Shown here one piece after another: positions 16,739 through 25,143 of a stretch of DNA of 33,646 nt (positions are counted from its first letter, which is position 1; every line of letters starts with the position of its first letter). A model generated the notes under the pieces. That model ran no database searches. It saw nothing but the letters and a program-made list of their open reading frames with translations, and was not told the DNA's origin. Position numbers and translations under genes: made by a program. The DNA lies in NCBI RefSeq assembly GCF_000466385.1, contig NZ_KE952649.1:1-33646 (forward strand). Direction: 5' to 3'. Origin of the DNA: Aneurinibacillus aneurinilyticus ATCC 12856. Its GTDB lineage: Bacteria; Bacillota; Bacilli; Aneurinibacillales; Aneurinibacillaceae.

Positions 16739-17767
16739 ATGTCCGAAGAAAATTTCTTAAAGCAAAGCAAAAAACAATTTAATGATATTCCATTATCGAT
16801 TCTCGACCTTGCTCCAATCGTGAGCGGTGGGACGCCGGCCGACTCTTTTCAAAATACACTAGATCTTGCCCAGCACGCCGAGAAATGGGGTTTCAACCGC
16901 TATTGGTTAGCTGAACATCACAATATGCCTGGTATCGCCAGCTCGGCAACCTCTGTAGTTATCGGTTATGTGGCAGCCGGCACGTCAAAAATTCGTGTAG
17001 GCTCCGGTGGTATTATGCTGCCCAATCATGCCCCCCTTGTTATTGCTGAGCAGTTCGGTACATTAGAATCGCTATATCCCGGACGAATTGATCTCGGCCT
17101 AGGTCGCGCTCCAGGTACAGATCAGATGACAATGCGTGCATTGCGCCGCGACAGCCGAAGTGATGGTCAGGATTTTCCCGAACAATTAGATGAACTGCGT
17201 TCTTATCTGAACCCATCTTTATCAGCTGGCATGCGTGTACGGGCCATTCCTGGTGAGGGACTGCATATTCCAATCTGGTTATTAGGCTCAAGCGGCTTTA
17301 GCGCCCAGTTAGCCGGTCAGCTCGGCCTGCCCTTTTCCTTTGCAAGCCATTTCTCTCCGGATAATACATTGCCTGCACTTGAAGTATACAGGAGCAATTT
17401 TCGGCCTTCCGAGGTACTTGATGAACCGTATGCAATGGTTGGCGTTAATGTGATTGCAGCCGATACAGACGAAGAAGCCCGCCGGCTGGCTACCTCAATG
17501 GAGCAACAGTTCCTGAATTTAGTGCGGAATCGTCCCAGCCCGCTAAAACCGCCAGTAGAAAATATGGATGATCTTTGGAATCCTTTTGAAAAAGCTACCA
17601 TCCAACAGCAGCTACGCACCTCAATTGTCGGCAGTCCAAAAGTCGTTACAGAGAAGCTACGGACATTCCTTGATAGTACACAGGCTGATGAGCTTATTAT
17701 CAATTCCCAGATTTATGATCACAAGGCACGTCTTCATTCCTATGAAATCCTGTCCAGTTTGAAATAA
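16739..17767 (+). CDS. LLM-class flavin-dependent monooxygenase (MsnO8-like)
   Basis: Luciferase-like TIM-barrel oxidoreductase of 342 residues that would use reduced FMN and oxygen on an unknown substrate. Family motifs are clear: LSILDLAPI near the N-terminus, [59 protein letters not shown] and, later, [22 protein letters not shown]. This subgroup includes B. subtilis YwcH/YddN-type proteins annotated as MsnO8-like. ATG 16739 has AGGAGG eight bases upstream. It appears monocistronic; the 22-bp palindrome upstream suggests inducible control. Its 5' leader also contains a small CGGC/GCCG hairpin followed by five T (about 16605-16625), a possible attenuator. Confidence 0.88.
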   Translation: MSEENFLKQSKKQFNDIPLSILDLAPIVSGGTPADSFQNTLDLAQHAEKWGFNRYWLAEHHNMPGIASSATSVVIGYVAAGTSKIRVGSGGIMLPNHAPLVIAEQFGTLESLYPGRIDLGLGRAPGTDQMTMRALRRDSRSDGQDFPEQLDELRSYLNPSLSAGMRVRAIPGEGLHIPIWLLGSSGFSAQLAGQLGLPFSFASHFSPDNTLPALEVYRSNFRPSEVLDEPYAMVGVNVIAADTDEEARRLATSMEQQFLNLVRNRPSPLKPPVENMDDLWNPFEKATIQQQLRTSIVGSPKVVTEKLRTFLDSTQADELIINSQIYDHKARLHSYEILSSLK

Positions 17768-17785
17768 ATCCCTGAATACAGATGC

Positions 17786-17815
17786 TTGTTTGCTGTTTTC
17801 CACTAATGGTAAGAT
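17786..17815 (+). promoter_or_regulatory. Predicted sigma-A promoter of the zinc-ribbon gene
   Basis: -35 TTGTTT (17786-17791), 18-bp spacer, -10 TAAGAT (17810-17815), about 35 bases before the start codon. Confidence 0.4.
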
Positions 17816-17850
17816 GAGAACTAACCAGGGAAAACAGGGGAAATTTTCAC

Positions 17851-18315
17851 ATGACGACAAAACGGGATAGTACACGAAACGATAACGATATACGTCCAAT
17901 TATTACAAGAAAAAACACGCAGAAAAAAAATACTGTCGCAGCCCCTTCTCGCTCAAAAAATTCTCCGCTTCCTTCCGCAAAGCGCACAGGTGCTCGTTCA
18001 TTACGCTGTCCTGCCTGTGAGGGAGCAAAAATTGTCGGAACGATTAGGGGCTATCGTTTTACGTATTTCTTTCTTTTTGTGTTCATTTTTTTCGTGCTTC
18101 CATTGGCAGGATTAAGTCTTATTCTGGCCAGCTCTTATTCAACTCCATTTTTATTGTCGCCTGAGTTTATACGTTCGATGAAATTATTCGCTATTTTCTT
18201 AGCAGCTCTAGTCATTCCAACCGGTCTTGCTGTAGGATTAATTGGCCGCAGAAAGGTTATAAATACCTGCATGAAGTGCGGCCATAGATGGAAGCCTTCT
18301 GAAAAAAGGAAATAG
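17851..18315 (+). CDS. Membrane protein with split zinc ribbon
   Basis: Unrecognised 154-residue protein. Residues 1-50 are polar, Lys/Arg/Ser/Asn-rich and probably disordered. CPAC (about 53-56) is followed by two hydrophobic helices (about 68-92 and 109-133), and CMKCGHRW lies near the C-terminus. The two CxxC knuckles could form one zinc ribbon once the helical hairpin brings the cytoplasmic ends together. ATG 17851 has AGGGG about ten bases upstream. It is flanked by its own predicted promoter and a bidirectional terminator, so it is probably a single-gene unit. Function unknown. Confidence 0.7.
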   Translation: MTTKRDSTRNDNDIRPIITRKNTQKKNTVAAPSRSKNSPLPSAKRTGARSLRCPACEGAKIVGTIRGYRFTYFFLFVFIFFVLPLAGLSLILASSYSTPFLLSPEFIRSMKLFAIFLAALVIPTGLAVGLIGRRKVINTCMKCGHRWKPSEKRK

Positions 18316-18322
18316 CAAGAAC

Positions 18323-18359
18323 AAAAAAGCGCCGATGCATAAGCAATCGACGCTTTTTT
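18323..18359. terminator. Bidirectional terminator between convergent genes
   Basis: AAAAAAGCG-C-CGAT and ATCG-A-CGCTTTTTT arms around a short loop, lying between the rightward zinc-ribbon gene and the leftward hydantoinase operon. Symmetric A and T tracts serve both directions. Confidence 0.85.
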
Positions 18360-18362
18360 GTC

Positions 18363-19940
18363 TTAATGATTTACTTGTTCCAAGGTAGCATCCAACTTAC
18401 CTGCGGCTTTCACACGAATCCGCGTTGCATTGCCAGGCAGGTAAGCAAGCGGTACATCCTCTATATCTACAATCTCCACTGTGTCTGGATTGGCTCCTGC
18501 AGCTACCGCCTCACTTACGGCGATTTCTTTTGCCAGCTCAAGCGTCTTATCTCGCCCCAGTTCATCCAGAGAAAACACTCTCTCCACCTGACCGCTGATC
18601 TGGGCAATCGCTGCACCAATGGCATTGGCTACACCGAAATGCTCAGGCCGGATTACTTGCGAAGCACCTGCCATTTTATCCGGTAACAGAATACTGCCCC
18701 CGCCAACCAAAATAACCGGTACCGACTCAGCGCTTGTCTTCATTTTATCAATAGCCACTTCAACCATTTCCACCATCCGCTTATAAATACGCTCCAGCAA
18801 TGACCGTTCAATATGTGATACTTTTGAAGGGTCCCCCAACTGCACCTTTCCAAGTGCTACTACAACATCAGTGGTAGTCAGTGTATCACCGCCAAACACT
18901 AATCCTTTCTCTGAAAGGCGATATCCTACGCTGTCAGGACCAATCGTAAAGGAACCATCTTCTTGTAAGCGTATAATCGTTCCTCCACCTAAGCCAATGG
19001 AAACGAGATCAGGCATGCGAAAGTTGGTACGTGCTCCGCCGATTTCAACAGCAAGTGATGATTCACGTGGAAATCCATTCATGAGCACACCAATATCTGT
19101 AGTCGTGCCCCCGACATCCACGACAAGAGCATTGGACAATCCAGCCAAATAAGAGGCTCCCCGAATGCTGTTCGTAGGGCCGCAAGCGACTGTAAGGATC
19201 GGATATTTTACTGCGTATTCCACGCTCATCAATGTTCCATCATTTTGACCAAAGAACACTTTTGCATGAATCCCTTCTTCCTCAAGGGCGCGAACAAATC
19301 CATCCGCTGTCGTTTTTGCCACATTCACAACGGCTGCATTCAAAATCGTAGCATTTTCCCTCTCAAGCAGACCAACACTCCCAATCTCATGGGACAAAGA
19401 AAGGGCTACCTCTTTGCCCAGTATATCCTGTATAACTTCCGCCGCTCTTAGCTCATGTTCTTTCGATACAGGGGAAAACACGGAGGTGAGTGCAATGGAA
19501 TCAACCTGTCCATTTAATTCCTGAGCAATCCGAATTAATTCGTCTTCATCCAATGGCATAATCTCTCTGCCATCAAACTCATGCCCACCCTTAAGAATAT
19601 ACACATGTTCCCCTAACTGTTTTCGTAGATCATCAGGTACTCCGATTAAAGGCTTCACCGATAATGTAGCGGGTGCTCCAATTCGGATAATTGCAATCTT
19701 ATTCAGGCGCTTCCGTTCCACAATCGCGTTTGTGCAATGTGTCGTGCCTAACATAGCAAAACGAATGTGCTCACGAGGAACACCCGATTTTGCAAGAACT
19801 TCCCTCATGGCGCGGTAAATTCCGGCACTTACATCCTCTGTCGTTGCACATTTAGTCTCAGCAATCACCTGATAGTTCTTATCCAAAATGACGGCATCTG
19901 TATGTGTTCCACCAACGTCAATTCCAATTCGATAACTCAT
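18363..19940 (-). CDS. Hydantoinase/oxoprolinase family protein (copy A, intact motifs)
   Basis: Probable ATP-dependent ring-opening amidohydrolase of 525 residues (HyuA/oxoprolinase superfamily, single-subunit short form). It has the actin-like ATPase signature in full: phosphate-1 DVGGTHTD (8-15), phosphate-2 VVDVGGTTTDIG (273-284) and adenosine loop VILVGGGS (409-416). It also has GTTHCTNAIVER (65-76) and ERENATILNAA (192-202). I start at ATG 19940, which overlaps the DUF917-A stop (ATGA); a longer frame to 20057 runs inside that gene and encodes unrelated residues. Last gene of a sigma-54-driven operon and followed by a strong terminator. Substrate is probably a hydantoin-like cyclic ureide or lactam, inferred from family and permease. 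Confidence 0.88.
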   Translation of the reverse strand: MSYRIGIDVGGTHTDAVILDKNYQVIAETKCATTEDVSAGIYRAMREVLAKSGVPREHIRFAMLGTTHCTNAIVERKRLNKIAIIRIGAPATLSVKPLIGVPDDLRKQLGEHVYILKGGHEFDGREIMPLDEDELIRIAQELNGQVDSIALTSVFSPVSKEHELRAAEVIQDILGKEVALSLSHEIGSVGLLERENATILNAAVVNVAKTTADGFVRALEEEGIHAKVFFGQNDGTLMSVEYAVKYPILTVACGPTNSIRGASYLAGLSNALVVDVGGTTTDIGVLMNGFPRESSLAVEIGGARTNFRMPDLVSIGLGGGTIIRLQEDGSFTIGPDSVGYRLSEKGLVFGGDTLTTTDVVVALGKVQLGDPSKVSHIERSLLERIYKRMVEMVEVAIDKMKTSAESVPVILVGGGSILLPDKMAGASQVIRPEHFGVANAIGAAIAQISGQVERVFSLDELGRDKTLELAKEIAVSEAVAAGANPDTVEIVDIEDVPLAYLPGNATRIRVKAAGKLDATLEQVNH

Positions 19941-21034
19941 CCTAGCAATGCTCCTTTCTTCACCAACAGCTCCACAGGGGTATATTCTACATCGTAACCA
20001 AAGTACCCCGGCCCGCATGTTGCAATTCCTTTTGGAGTTCGCCATTTTGGATGGCAAGGAATTCCTGCAACAACCGTTCGTGCACCGTACCGCAGGCCTT
20101 CAGTTGTGATGGGCAAGCCGGTCTCCTCATCGAGTACAGCAATCAAGTCGGGTGTGACGCATAGCAATCGTTGTTCAGTCGTAGCAATTAAATGCTCATT
20201 TTGGAACCGTAATTGCAGCTTCTCTCCTTTATTTTTACCGATGCCTTCCAATGTTGCTGTGCCACGCGCAAATCCGGTTTCTGTTTTACGGTGAATATCC
20301 ACTACTTTCCCGTTAAATAACTCGAAACCCTTCGTCAGATTCAAGACCTCCCGGATTGGATTTTCATTTTGTTCTTTGGCAAGACGAATGGTACGCCCAA
20401 TTCCCTCTTCCAATTGTAAAATGTTATGAATGCCACTTTCCTTTAAATTGCGGCCACTCATAGGGTAAATAGCGAACATAACCGAACCGCCCATTTGAAT
20501 GGTCGCTGCACGCGCAATCCGCTCGGCCCATACATTATCAATCGTGGTTAACAGGTTCACATTCCCTTTTTCGTCAGCAATGACCATAGGCGAAGCAGCG
20601 ATCCCATCTAAATAGAAAGTTACCATCTGCAGTTCCGGAAACGCTCGCCCCATCCCATCCACGTCTATCACCGGCAAGCCAAGCTGAGCAGCCAGGGCCA
20701 ATGGCAGCATAGAGTTAACACCGCCCGCCTCAATGGGATAGGTGGCGAAAATTTCTTTTCCTATATATTGCTCCAAAGTTTTAAAAGCTTTTTTGGCTTC
20801 CTGGCCGCTTGGTGCCTTTTCGACCATTACGGTTGGTGCGCCCATCATGCCGGATGATACAACAAGTGCGTCTTCCGGCACCTCATTAATGGACAAAAGG
20901 CGAATGGGGCCAAATTCTTCAATGGCCTGCAGCGCCATAAGCTTTCCAATATACGGATCCCCGCCTCCTCCGGTTCCAAGCAGCGCAGCGCCTACTGCAA
21001 TATCTTCAATTTCTTGCTTTCCTAACAGTCTCAT
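19937..21034 (-). CDS. DUF917 family protein (copy A)
   Basis: Protein of 365 residues in the DUF917 family, which I recall Pfam now naming S-methyl thiohydantoin desulfurase. The family nearly always sits next to hydantoinase/oxoprolinase genes. Visible motifs: LGTGGGGDPYIG near residue 23, SSGMMGAPTVMVEK, EAGGVNSMLPLALAAQ, PVIDVDGMGRAFPELQM and, near the end, VTPDLIAVLDEETG and CGPGYFGYDVEYTPVELL. ATG 21034 has GGGAG seven bases upstream; a TTG at 21055 is in frame but lacks a ribosome binding site. It overlaps hydantoinase A by four bases, and the two products likely act in one reaction sequence. The exact reaction is not established by sequence. Confidence 0.87.
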   Translation of the reverse strand: MRLLGKQEIEDIAVGAALLGTGGGGDPYIGKLMALQAIEEFGPIRLLSINEVPEDALVVSSGMMGAPTVMVEKAPSGQEAKKAFKTLEQYIGKEIFATYPIEAGGVNSMLPLALAAQLGLPVIDVDGMGRAFPELQMVTFYLDGIAASPMVIADEKGNVNLLTTIDNVWAERIARAATIQMGGSVMFAIYPMSGRNLKESGIHNILQLEEGIGRTIRLAKEQNENPIREVLNLTKGFELFNGKVVDIHRKTETGFARGTATLEGIGKNKGEKLQLRFQNEHLIATTEQRLLCVTPDLIAVLDEETGLPITTEGLRYGARTVVAGIPCHPKWRTPKGIATCGPGYFGYDVEYTPVELLVKKGALLG

Positions 21035-21056
21035 ATTCTCACTCCCATTAACCAAT

Positions 21057-22394
21057 TTAACCTACGTTATTAGTAAGATTTTTGTTGTCATCTTGTTCTT
21101 CCATACGCGCTATCTTGAAAACTTTCATACCCGCATAATACACAATGCCGCTTACAAGAAGTGAATTTAGGGATGGAATGCCCATGTCGAACCAATATCC
21201 GGCTGTAAAGCCAAGTGCCCAGGCAATGAGCGTAATCGGATTTATACTCTCGCAGATTGCGGGCAACTCCCCCCGTTCTCGACTTTCATCCAGTATGTTC
21301 CGGTTGCGTTTTAACACAAAGTAATCTACAACCATAATCCCGGCAATCGGTGGAATCCATATGCCAAGCAGTGTAAGGAAATTAACAAATTGGTCTAGTA
21401 TGCCCATAATAGATAACAATGTACCAATTGTTCCGATGACAAGGGTAACCCATCCCCGATTCATTTTAATCCGGAATACGGAATCTAATACATTCGTAAT
21501 ACCTAGTGAGGAAGAGTACAAGTTTATATCATTGATTTTAACCGTGGCAAAAATGACAACCGCCGCACCAAGCCATCCCGCCGTTTGCACAATGATGTCC
21601 ACTACGTCTGAGCTTTTCACAGCATGTGCCATCAGAACAGCGATCATATTAACTCCAAGTTCACCAACAATCGTTCCGATAACCGTCATCCATAATACAT
21701 CCTTGCCATTGCGACAGTATCGGCTCATATCTGGAGTAATCACTGCCCCAACCATAAATCCCCCGGCTACCATCGTGGCAGCCATACCTAAAGAAAGTGC
21801 CGGCCCTGGTGCTGGAGAGGTTATCAACTCGCCTACGGAATGATGACGAAGAATTTCATAAATGCCGTATGCTACCACCGCCAGAAATCCGGGAACAGCT
21901 ATCTTAGCCGTCCAGCTAAGCCATTTAAAACCATAAATAACAATAACCGTGACCAGAAATCCCGTAAGAGCGGCAGCAAGCGGAAAACCAAGCACTCCAC
22001 CTAAGGCTTCATCGAGCCCTTTAGCAAAAACAGAATTTTGAACCCCGAACCAGCCGATCAAGCTAATCGCCACTACTACACCGATAATGCTTGATCCGTA
22101 CTTTCCAAACCCGGTCCAACGAGCCAGCAAGCTCGTAGACATCCCTTCACGCGCACCTGCAATACCAAGAAACAAGCTTACAATCTCTAAAATGACACTG
22201 CCAAGCATCGTCGCCCAGAATGCCTGCCAAAAGGTCATGCCATAGCCCAATGCAGCACCAAGCATAAATTGTGAGAGCGCCGTCAAAGCTCCAATCCGAA
22301 CGAGTAGCACTTCCCACATGGGAAGTCTCGCATGTGCCGGAACCCTGGATAAGGAAAAATCATCTGCCATATTGGATTGTCCTGCCAATTGCAT
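21057..22394 (-). CDS. NCS1 (cytosine/purine/hydantoin) family permease
   Basis: Integral-membrane transporter of about 445 residues with roughly twelve helices, related to CodB and to Mhp1-type hydantoin permeases. Motifs include RIGALTALSQFMLGAALGYG in helix 1, SLIGWFGVQNSVFAKGLDEA in helix 3, ITPDMSRYCRNGKDVLW and IWIPPIAGIMVVDYFVLKRN. It probably imports the substrate of this operon. The start is uncertain: ATG 22394 (very close to GGGGG), TTG 22388 (eight bases from GGGGG) and ATG 22370 (AGGA nine bases upstream) are all in frame. The frame extends to 22505 inside the preceding gene but without a start signal. It sits between the B and A hydantoinase/DUF917 pairs. Confidence 0.85.
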   Translation of the reverse strand: MQLAGQSNMADDFSLSRVPAHARLPMWEVLLVRIGALTALSQFMLGAALGYGMTFWQAFWATMLGSVILEIVSLFLGIAGAREGMSTSLLARWTGFGKYGSSIIGVVVAISLIGWFGVQNSVFAKGLDEALGGVLGFPLAAALTGFLVTVIVIYGFKWLSWTAKIAVPGFLAVVAYGIYEILRHHSVGELITSPAPGPALSLGMAATMVAGGFMVGAVITPDMSRYCRNGKDVLWMTVIGTIVGELGVNMIAVLMAHAVKSSDVVDIIVQTAGWLGAAVVIFATVKINDINLYSSSLGITNVLDSVFRIKMNRGWVTLVIGTIGTLLSIMGILDQFVNFLTLLGIWIPPIAGIMVVDYFVLKRNRNILDESRERGELPAICESINPITLIAWALGFTAGYWFDMGIPSLNSLLVSGIVYYAGMKVFKIARMEEQDDNKNLTNNVG

Positions 22395-22443
22395 TGCCCC
22401 CTTTATTGCGTATTCATTTGTTCTTTGGCCCTGTGACTTTGTT

Positions 22444-23808
22444 CTATGCAAAATTGCCGAACGCTCGAACTTGAATGCGCAGCGCCTGATTGGGCACGTA
22501 CGCAAGTGGAGACACCTTTACGCTTTGTAGCGCAATAGACCTTTCTTCAGCACCTGCCAGTATGGCTTCTTTAATCGCCTCTGCTGCTGCCTTTTCAATG
22601 ACTTGTGTTTTGCCTGTACCTTCGGAAAGCCAATACATGCGCTCTATCCAGCCCCCTACTGGTGCCATGCATGCCCCAATGGCGCTTGCGTACGAAAAGT
22701 ATTCCGGTTGAATCACCTCAGCCCATGGCTCATGAAAACGTCCGGCAATTTCACTGCATTCATTGCCTACAAATACAATCGGCAACGGTTCGTAAGGTGG
22801 CTGAAACCGCTGGGTAGCTTGATACACACGTTCCAGGACCTCATCAGAAGCACCATGTATGATGTTATCAATCATTACAACCTCAGGAATATGAACATGC
22901 ATATACATTCCTGCGATATCCCTTTTAGACCATCGTAATTTAGGAATACCTTCTTCAACCATCCCAATGTATAGCCTTTTATTCTCGACAATGACGACAA
23001 TGCAATCTTCGCGACCCGCTAGCAGGGAGGCACCACGCAAACTATTTGCAATCCTTGAGTGTAAAGTACGGATAGGATAAGAAATCGCCCTTTCATATGT
23101 CATCAAGAATCCATCATTTTGGCTTAGAAAAATACCAGCATGAATATCATATTGTCGAAGAACCTGTTTTACATTTTGAAAAAGAGAGGGAATGACAGAG
23201 GACAGGGCAGCATTTAAAATAGCAGCATTCTCCCGTTCCATAAGTCCAATGCTGCCAAACTCGTAAGATAGCGTGATTGCCCGCCCTTCCCCAAACTTCT
23301 TCTGAATCCATTGTGCTACTGTTTGTTCATGCTCGGGATTTACTGGGGAAAAAGCGGATGTAACTGCAAACGTCGCATGCTCAGGCAGCGCAGCGCGATC
23401 CATCTTCTCATTCCACTCATTCATCATAAGATCCTGTATGGGACTGCCGTCTACATAATGACCACCTGAGAGCTCTACACATGTCAACTGTACAGTTTCC
23501 CTTACTATGTCAGTTACTTCATAGAAAGGAGGCAGACTATTCTGTGAAGAGCCTATTCGGATCGCGCATACGTGCACAGCTTCGCTTTCCCGCAGTCCTT
23601 CTTCATACTCACTTGATGCGCTAATGATAACTTGTTTAATGTCAGATAGACGAATACCCTGCTGCTTCATCTCCTCAAGTATCTCTTTCATTCCCGACAG
23701 CGGATGCTTTATAACCGAACGCGTGCTAACATAAAACATACGTATTTTTTCGTCCATTACTATACAATCGACCCGCTGCTTTCCGACATCAATCCCAAGC
23801 CGTAGCAT
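22444..23808 (-). CDS. Hydantoinase-like protein with degenerate ATPase motifs (copy B)
   Basis: Divergent paralogue of copy A, 454 residues. Fold-level similarity is plain: GIDVG at the start, AFAVTSAFSPVNPEHEQ-like segment (about 146-162), GSIGLMERENAAILNAAL (185-202), SQNDGFLMTYERAISYPIRT and NSLRGASLLAG. However, the three nucleotide-binding motifs are lost. DVGGTHTD is DVGKQRVD (7-14), VVDVGGTTTDIG is VVIVENKRLYIG (271-282) and the VGGGS loop is VGNEC (347-351). The GTTHCTNA segment is absent and the protein is about 70 residues shorter. The frame is clean, so it is maintained rather than decaying; a structural or regulatory subunit is the best guess. ATG 23808 has GAGGAG six bases upstream. 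It overlaps DUF917-B by 20 bases. Confidence 0.8.
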   Translation of the reverse strand: MLRLGIDVGKQRVDCIVMDEKIRMFYVSTRSVIKHPLSGMKEILEEMKQQGIRLSDIKQVIISASSEYEEGLRESEAVHVCAIRIGSSQNSLPPFYEVTDIVRETVQLTCVELSGGHYVDGSPIQDLMMNEWNEKMDRAALPEHATFAVTSAFSPVNPEHEQTVAQWIQKKFGEGRAITLSYEFGSIGLMERENAAILNAALSSVIPSLFQNVKQVLRQYDIHAGIFLSQNDGFLMTYERAISYPIRTLHSRIANSLRGASLLAGREDCIVVIVENKRLYIGMVEEGIPKLRWSKRDIAGMYMHVHIPEVVMIDNIIHGASDEVLERVYQATQRFQPPYEPLPIVFVGNECSEIAGRFHEPWAEVIQPEYFSYASAIGACMAPVGGWIERMYWLSEGTGKTQVIEKAAAEAIKEAILAGAEERSIALQSVKVSPLAYVPNQALRIQVRAFGNFA

Positions 23809-24934
23809 GTCCCACTCCTCTTTTTGCATCCATTTGTTCATACAGGGATTCTACAGGAAGAAAAGAAAATGGGCTGCCGTATGTTTCCGGGCCTACAACT
23901 TCCAGCATCTTCGAGGTTCTCACCAAAGGGGGTGAAGGTATGCCAAGCACCCATACATTGCGATTTTTCTCCAATTCTTCTACTTGTACAGGATGTCCCG
24001 TATCCGCATCCAACACGCAGATTAAATCAGGTGACATCACACGTACGTTCTCTTCTTGTTTACACAATACATATTCGTTACAAAACAAAATTTCCCATTG
24101 CTCAGCAGTGTACTCTCCTCGGCCTTCTAAGAAAAGCGATCCACTAAGCTGCCCTTCTTTCATATCACAGTATATCTCCACAATTTTCCCTTTTGTTACT
24201 AGCCGCGGTGTTCCATATACGGAATTGCTTAATTCCTCCATAAGCACCCGAACAACTTGATGAATATCTTCATGCGCTTTTTTAACCCCTCTTCCCAGGC
24301 GCCATGCAAGTGAAAATGTGTGGTAAATGGACGTTTCCCGCATATGCTTTGTCTTCATCGCATAACAGGCAAACGCAGCCCATCCTCCCATATTCATTAC
24401 TGTGTTCCGTGCAATACATTCTGCTTCTTCATTGTTATCACTTTGAATCAAAATGCTTTTTCTTTTCTCATCCGTCATCACAAGTGGAGCAAGAGAAATA
24501 TCGAACGCATGATATGTTGTCATATGGATACCTGTAAACGCTCTTCCCATACCGTCACAATCTATCACAGGAAGACGTGCCAAAGCAGCTGTAAGAATGG
24601 GAGTAAGCACGTTAATACCAGCGATTTCGATTCCTGCGACAGCTCCTGCTCGAATTTCTTTTTCTTTTTCTACCGCCCGTAGCACTTCAACCAATTCCCA
24701 TCCGGTTGGTATCTTTTCATTCATAATCGTCGTAGATCCCATGATTCCGACAGGAATAATCCATTCCGTCTCTTTCACATCAAATGGATGTTGCAGCTGT
24801 ACTGGCCCGTGTTCACGTATTGCCCGTTTGGTCAGCAATTCGAGTATATTACTGCTTCCACCTCCTCCAGCACCAAGATATTTTGCCCCGCAAGCGAATT
24901 GAGAAACATCCTGTTCAATAATTGTCTGTTTCAT
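23789..24934 (-). CDS. DUF917 family protein (copy B)
   Basis: Paralogue of copy A, 381 residues, first gene of the sigma-54 operon. It keeps LGAGGGGSS (copy A has LGTGGGGDP), PVGIMGSTTIMNEK, EIAGINVLTPILTAAL, LPVIDCDGMGRAFTGIHM, SPDLICVLDADTGHP and a closing VVGPETYGSPFSFLPVESLY. The core therefore looks less eroded than that of its hydantoinase-like partner, although GDP to GSS in the Gly-rich loop may matter. The segment ETSIYHTFSLAWRLGRGVKKA corresponds to the IHNILQLEEGIGRTIRLA part of copy A. ATG 24934 follows GAGGGG by eight bases, about 17 bases after the expected transcription start. Confidence 0.84.
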   Translation of the reverse strand: MKQTIIEQDVSQFACGAKYLGAGGGGSSNILELLTKRAIREHGPVQLQHPFDVKETEWIIPVGIMGSTTIMNEKIPTGWELVEVLRAVEKEKEIRAGAVAGIEIAGINVLTPILTAALARLPVIDCDGMGRAFTGIHMTTYHAFDISLAPLVMTDEKRKSILIQSDNNEEAECIARNTVMNMGGWAAFACYAMKTKHMRETSIYHTFSLAWRLGRGVKKAHEDIHQVVRVLMEELSNSVYGTPRLVTKGKIVEIYCDMKEGQLSGSLFLEGRGEYTAEQWEILFCNEYVLCKQEENVRVMSPDLICVLDADTGHPVQVEELEKNRNVWVLGIPSPPLVRTSKMLEVVGPETYGSPFSFLPVESLYEQMDAKRGVGHATAWD

Positions 24935-24962
24935 TATTTAACCCCTCACAATTCCTAATTTT

Positions 24963-24979
24963 TGCAAATAATGTGCCAA
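24963..24979 (-). promoter_or_regulatory. Sigma-54 (SigL) promoter of the DUF917/hydantoinase operon
   Basis: Leftward TTGGCAC-ATTAT-TTGCA: a complete match to the -24/-12 consensus TTGGCAC-N5-TTGCA with the required GG-N10-GC spacing. It lies 28 bases upstream of the DUF917-B start codon. The adjacent upstream gene encodes a sigma-54 activator, which supports the call. Confidence 0.92.
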
Positions 24980-25143
24980 TAAAAAATAAAAAGAATTCTG
25001 CTCATAAAGGAAAATAACTAGCTATAAAACCTAAAAAAAGGAACTTTTTTAGAAAAAAAGACAGAGATATGGATAAGAATATAGCAGTTCATAACATTAA
25101 TTCTCATTTTTTCTCTATTTTTATCTATTTTTCTTCTTTATTC

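Noticed and set aside
19941-20057. N-terminal extension of hydantoinase A
   Set aside because: Lies inside DUF917-A; family homology begins at MSYRIGIDVGG, and the ATGA overlap marks the real start.
22395-22505. N-terminal extension of the NCS1 permease into copy B of the hydantoinase
   Set aside because: Residues are basic and unlike permease N-termini; no ribosome binding site.
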